From the NCBI GenBank assembly GCA_937927445.1, contig CALAOB010000106.1, positions 1 to 6,314 on the forward strand: 6,314 nt of DNA, read 5' to 3'. A program made the position numbers and the translations under genes. The DNA comes from an uncultured Oribacterium sp. (GTDB lineage Bacteria > Bacillota > Clostridia > Lachnospirales > Lachnospiraceae). Below, piece by piece: positions 5,596-6,314 of the stretch; position 1 is the first letter of the stretch; each line of letters opens with the position of its first letter. Under the pieces are notes generated by a model. The model made no database searches. It saw nothing but the letters and a program-made list of their open reading frames with translations, and was not told where the DNA came from.

Positions 5596-5674
5596 TTTTC
5601 ACAAATTTGCTTTATCCGGATCGTATGCCATTAGGCTTTTTCGCAGTTTCCTCTCCTGGCGAGTCTATGACATT
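5596..5674 (-). repeat. Two 37-nt repeat units, minus-strand orientation (left half of array)
   Basis: On the minus strand, units start at 5674 (AATGTCAT ... ACTGCGAAAA) and 5632 (AATGGCAT ... TTTGTGAAAA), 42 nt apart. In each the two conserved boxes are exactly 27 nt apart, start to start. They are the same units as the six at 5820-6085 but inverted, with the TTTGT box facing outward. Confidence 0.7.
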
Positions 5675-5819
5675 AAGTCCCGTCACTCTCGCCCAGTATT
5701 ATCCGGGTAAAATCCCGATTTTTGACGCAAAACCGCCCATTTTTGAAGCAGTGACTTTATCTCTTCTCTGATTTTCTACTGCAAACCACCAGCTGAGCCA
5801 GTCTCGTCGCCGCATACTT
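5675..5819. other. Gene-free centre of the inverted repeat array
   Basis: This 145-bp segment separates the two oppositely oriented sets of units. It contains no credible ORF and no further unit at the expected spacing. ATTTTTGACGCA (5718) and ATTTTTGAAGCA (5739) form an 11-of-12 direct repeat with a 21-bp period, about two helical turns. Confidence 0.5.
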
Positions 5820-6085
5820 AATGTCACAGAGTTTGATACTTCTTATTCTGTGAAATAATCTAATGGCACAGCTCCCTGAAATTGATGATTTGTAAAAGTC
5901 ACTTAATGGCACGCATCTTGAAAATGCCCCGTTTGTTACAAACTCCAGAAAATATAATGGCATCACTCTTTGAAATTTCTTCTTTGTGAAAACCATCTAA
6001 TGCGCTCAAGCCGAAAATTGCTTATTTGTAACAAAGATTTAAAAACCTAATGGCGCAGGAATTCTATAAGCGGTTTTTGTAAAAA
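5820..6085 (+). repeat. Six 37-nt repeat units, plus-strand orientation (right half of array)
   Basis: Units begin at 5820, 5862, 5905, 5956, 5999 and 6049, with steps of 42, 43, 51, 43 and 50. Each starts with TAATG followed by a box close to GCAC. Each ends with a box close to TTTGTRAAAA whose first base is 27 nt after the AATG (26 in the fifth unit). Several have GAAA in the middle. Spacers between units are 5-7 nt or about 14 nt. Because the steps are not multiples of three, the conservation cannot be protein coding. Units are too diverged, and the variable parts too short, for CRISPR. They look like protein-binding sites, for example at a transposon end. Confidence 0.75.
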
Positions 6086-6116
6086 TCAGCCGGGGTGAAG
6101 AAGTCACCCCGGCTGA
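6081..6116 (-). terminator. Intrinsic terminator of the alpha/beta hydrolase gene
   Basis: TCAGCCGGGGTGA (6086-6098) and TCACCCCGGCTGA (6104-6116) are perfectly complementary over 13 bp with a 5-nt loop. On the minus strand they are followed by TTTTTACAAAAA. The stem begins 12 bp after the hydrolase stop. The U-tract is shared with the last repeat unit of the array. Confidence 0.92.
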
Positions 6117-6128
6117 ACTGTTACAGTT

Positions 6129-6314
6129 TTAATGCGTGCCTACGAATTCCGCTACAAGCTTGTTGAACTTGTCGGCTTCATCCCAGAACAGCATGTGCCC
6201 GGAATCCTCGAAGAACACGGTCTTTGCCCCCGGGATGTTCTCGCCTACCCAGGCACTGCCATGCCAGTCGAACACCTGGCTCTGCCGTGCGACGCAAACC
6301 AGCGTCGGCAGCTT
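6129..6314 (-). CDS. Alpha/beta hydrolase, C-terminal part (5' end outside window)
   Basis: Only the last 61 residues and the TAA stop are inside the window. The visible part begins with a hydrophobic strand (LPTLVCVARQSQVF), as in strand beta-7 of the alpha/beta hydrolase fold. It continues through an acidic loop and ends with EDSGHMLFWDEADKFNKLVAEFV, where the His of SGHMLF aligns with the catalytic-triad His of this fold, followed by the final helix. The nucleophile elbow (GxSxG) would lie off the right edge, so activity and substrate cannot be judged; esterase, haloperoxidase-like and proline iminopeptidase-like members all share this tail. A strong intrinsic terminator follows, so the gene is transcriptionally separate from the deo operon. 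The fold is well supported, the function is not. Confidence 0.85.
   Translation of the reverse strand, partial: KLPTLVCVARQSQVFDWHGSAWVGENIPGAKTVFFEDSGHMLFWDEADKFNKLVAEFVGTH

Noticed and set aside
5499..5771. 90-codon plus-strand frame between the deoB leader and the array
   Set aside because: It crosses a promoter, a hairpin and two repeat units, lacks a Shine-Dalgarno sequence, and resembles no family.
5757..5996. 79-codon minus-strand frame within the repeat array
   Set aside because: The repeats have steps of 42, 43 and 51 nt, so they do not conserve a reading frame. There is no ribosome binding site and the protein looks random.
5820..6085. CRISPR array
   Set aside because: Only short boxes are conserved, the units diverge strongly, there are no uniform spacers between identical repeats, and some copies are inverted.
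5594..6088. Target-site duplication or clean terminal inverted repeat around the array
   Set aside because: The outward flanks (GGTATCG on the left, TCAGCC on the right) share no duplication I can see, and the termini cannot be set exactly. I therefore do not call a defined insertion sequence.

Overview
The window looks like chromosomal DNA from a moderately GC-rich member of the Firmicutes (Clostridia or Negativicutes type). The support is indirect: strong AGGAGG-type ribosome binding sites, extended -10 promoters, a deoB product close in length to the Bacillus enzyme, and a helix-turn-helix protein of a type I associate with clostridial accessory DNA. No marker fixes the genus. All recognisable genes lie on the minus strand, so the window is described below from right to left, in transcription order.

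Right edge (6314 to 6081): the last 61 codons of an alpha/beta hydrolase, ended by a textbook intrinsic terminator. From 6085 down to about 5540 there is no gene. This stretch holds an ordered array of eight copies of a degenerate 37-nt unit. Two copies face one way (5596-5674) and six the other (5820-6085), around a 145-bp centre. It resembles the paired ends of a transposable element that has lost its genes, and it is the most unusual thing in the window.

5537 to 3472: a deoB-deoC operon for deoxyribose and ribose phosphate catabolism. Phosphopentomutase converts (deoxy)ribose 1-phosphate to the 5-phosphate, and deoxyribose-phosphate aldolase splits deoxyribose 5-phosphate into glyceraldehyde 3-phosphate and acetaldehyde. 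The operon has an extended -10 promoter, a leader carrying two tandem imperfect palindromes 41 bp apart, and an intrinsic terminator after deoC.

3367 to 1831: a monocistronic CitMHS-family transporter, predicted to import metal-citrate. An 18-bp perfect-arm dyad overlaps its predicted -10, and a large GC-rich stem-loop follows the gene.

1738 to 576: an SDR oxidoreductase with its own extended -10 promoter and a small dyad at the predicted start site. A short HicB-like protein without a HicA partner follows 61 bp later and may be read through from it.

Left edge (about 490 to 1): an AT-rich promoter-like island, a 26-codon upstream ORF, and the start of a basic double helix-turn-helix protein that runs off the window.

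Short sequence modules (AGTTTATGGGGTC, the palindrome GGGGTCAGACCCC, and CGAAATTCTTAAGA) recur in three of the intergenic regions, usually next to hairpins. This suggests a dispersed REP-like repeat family.
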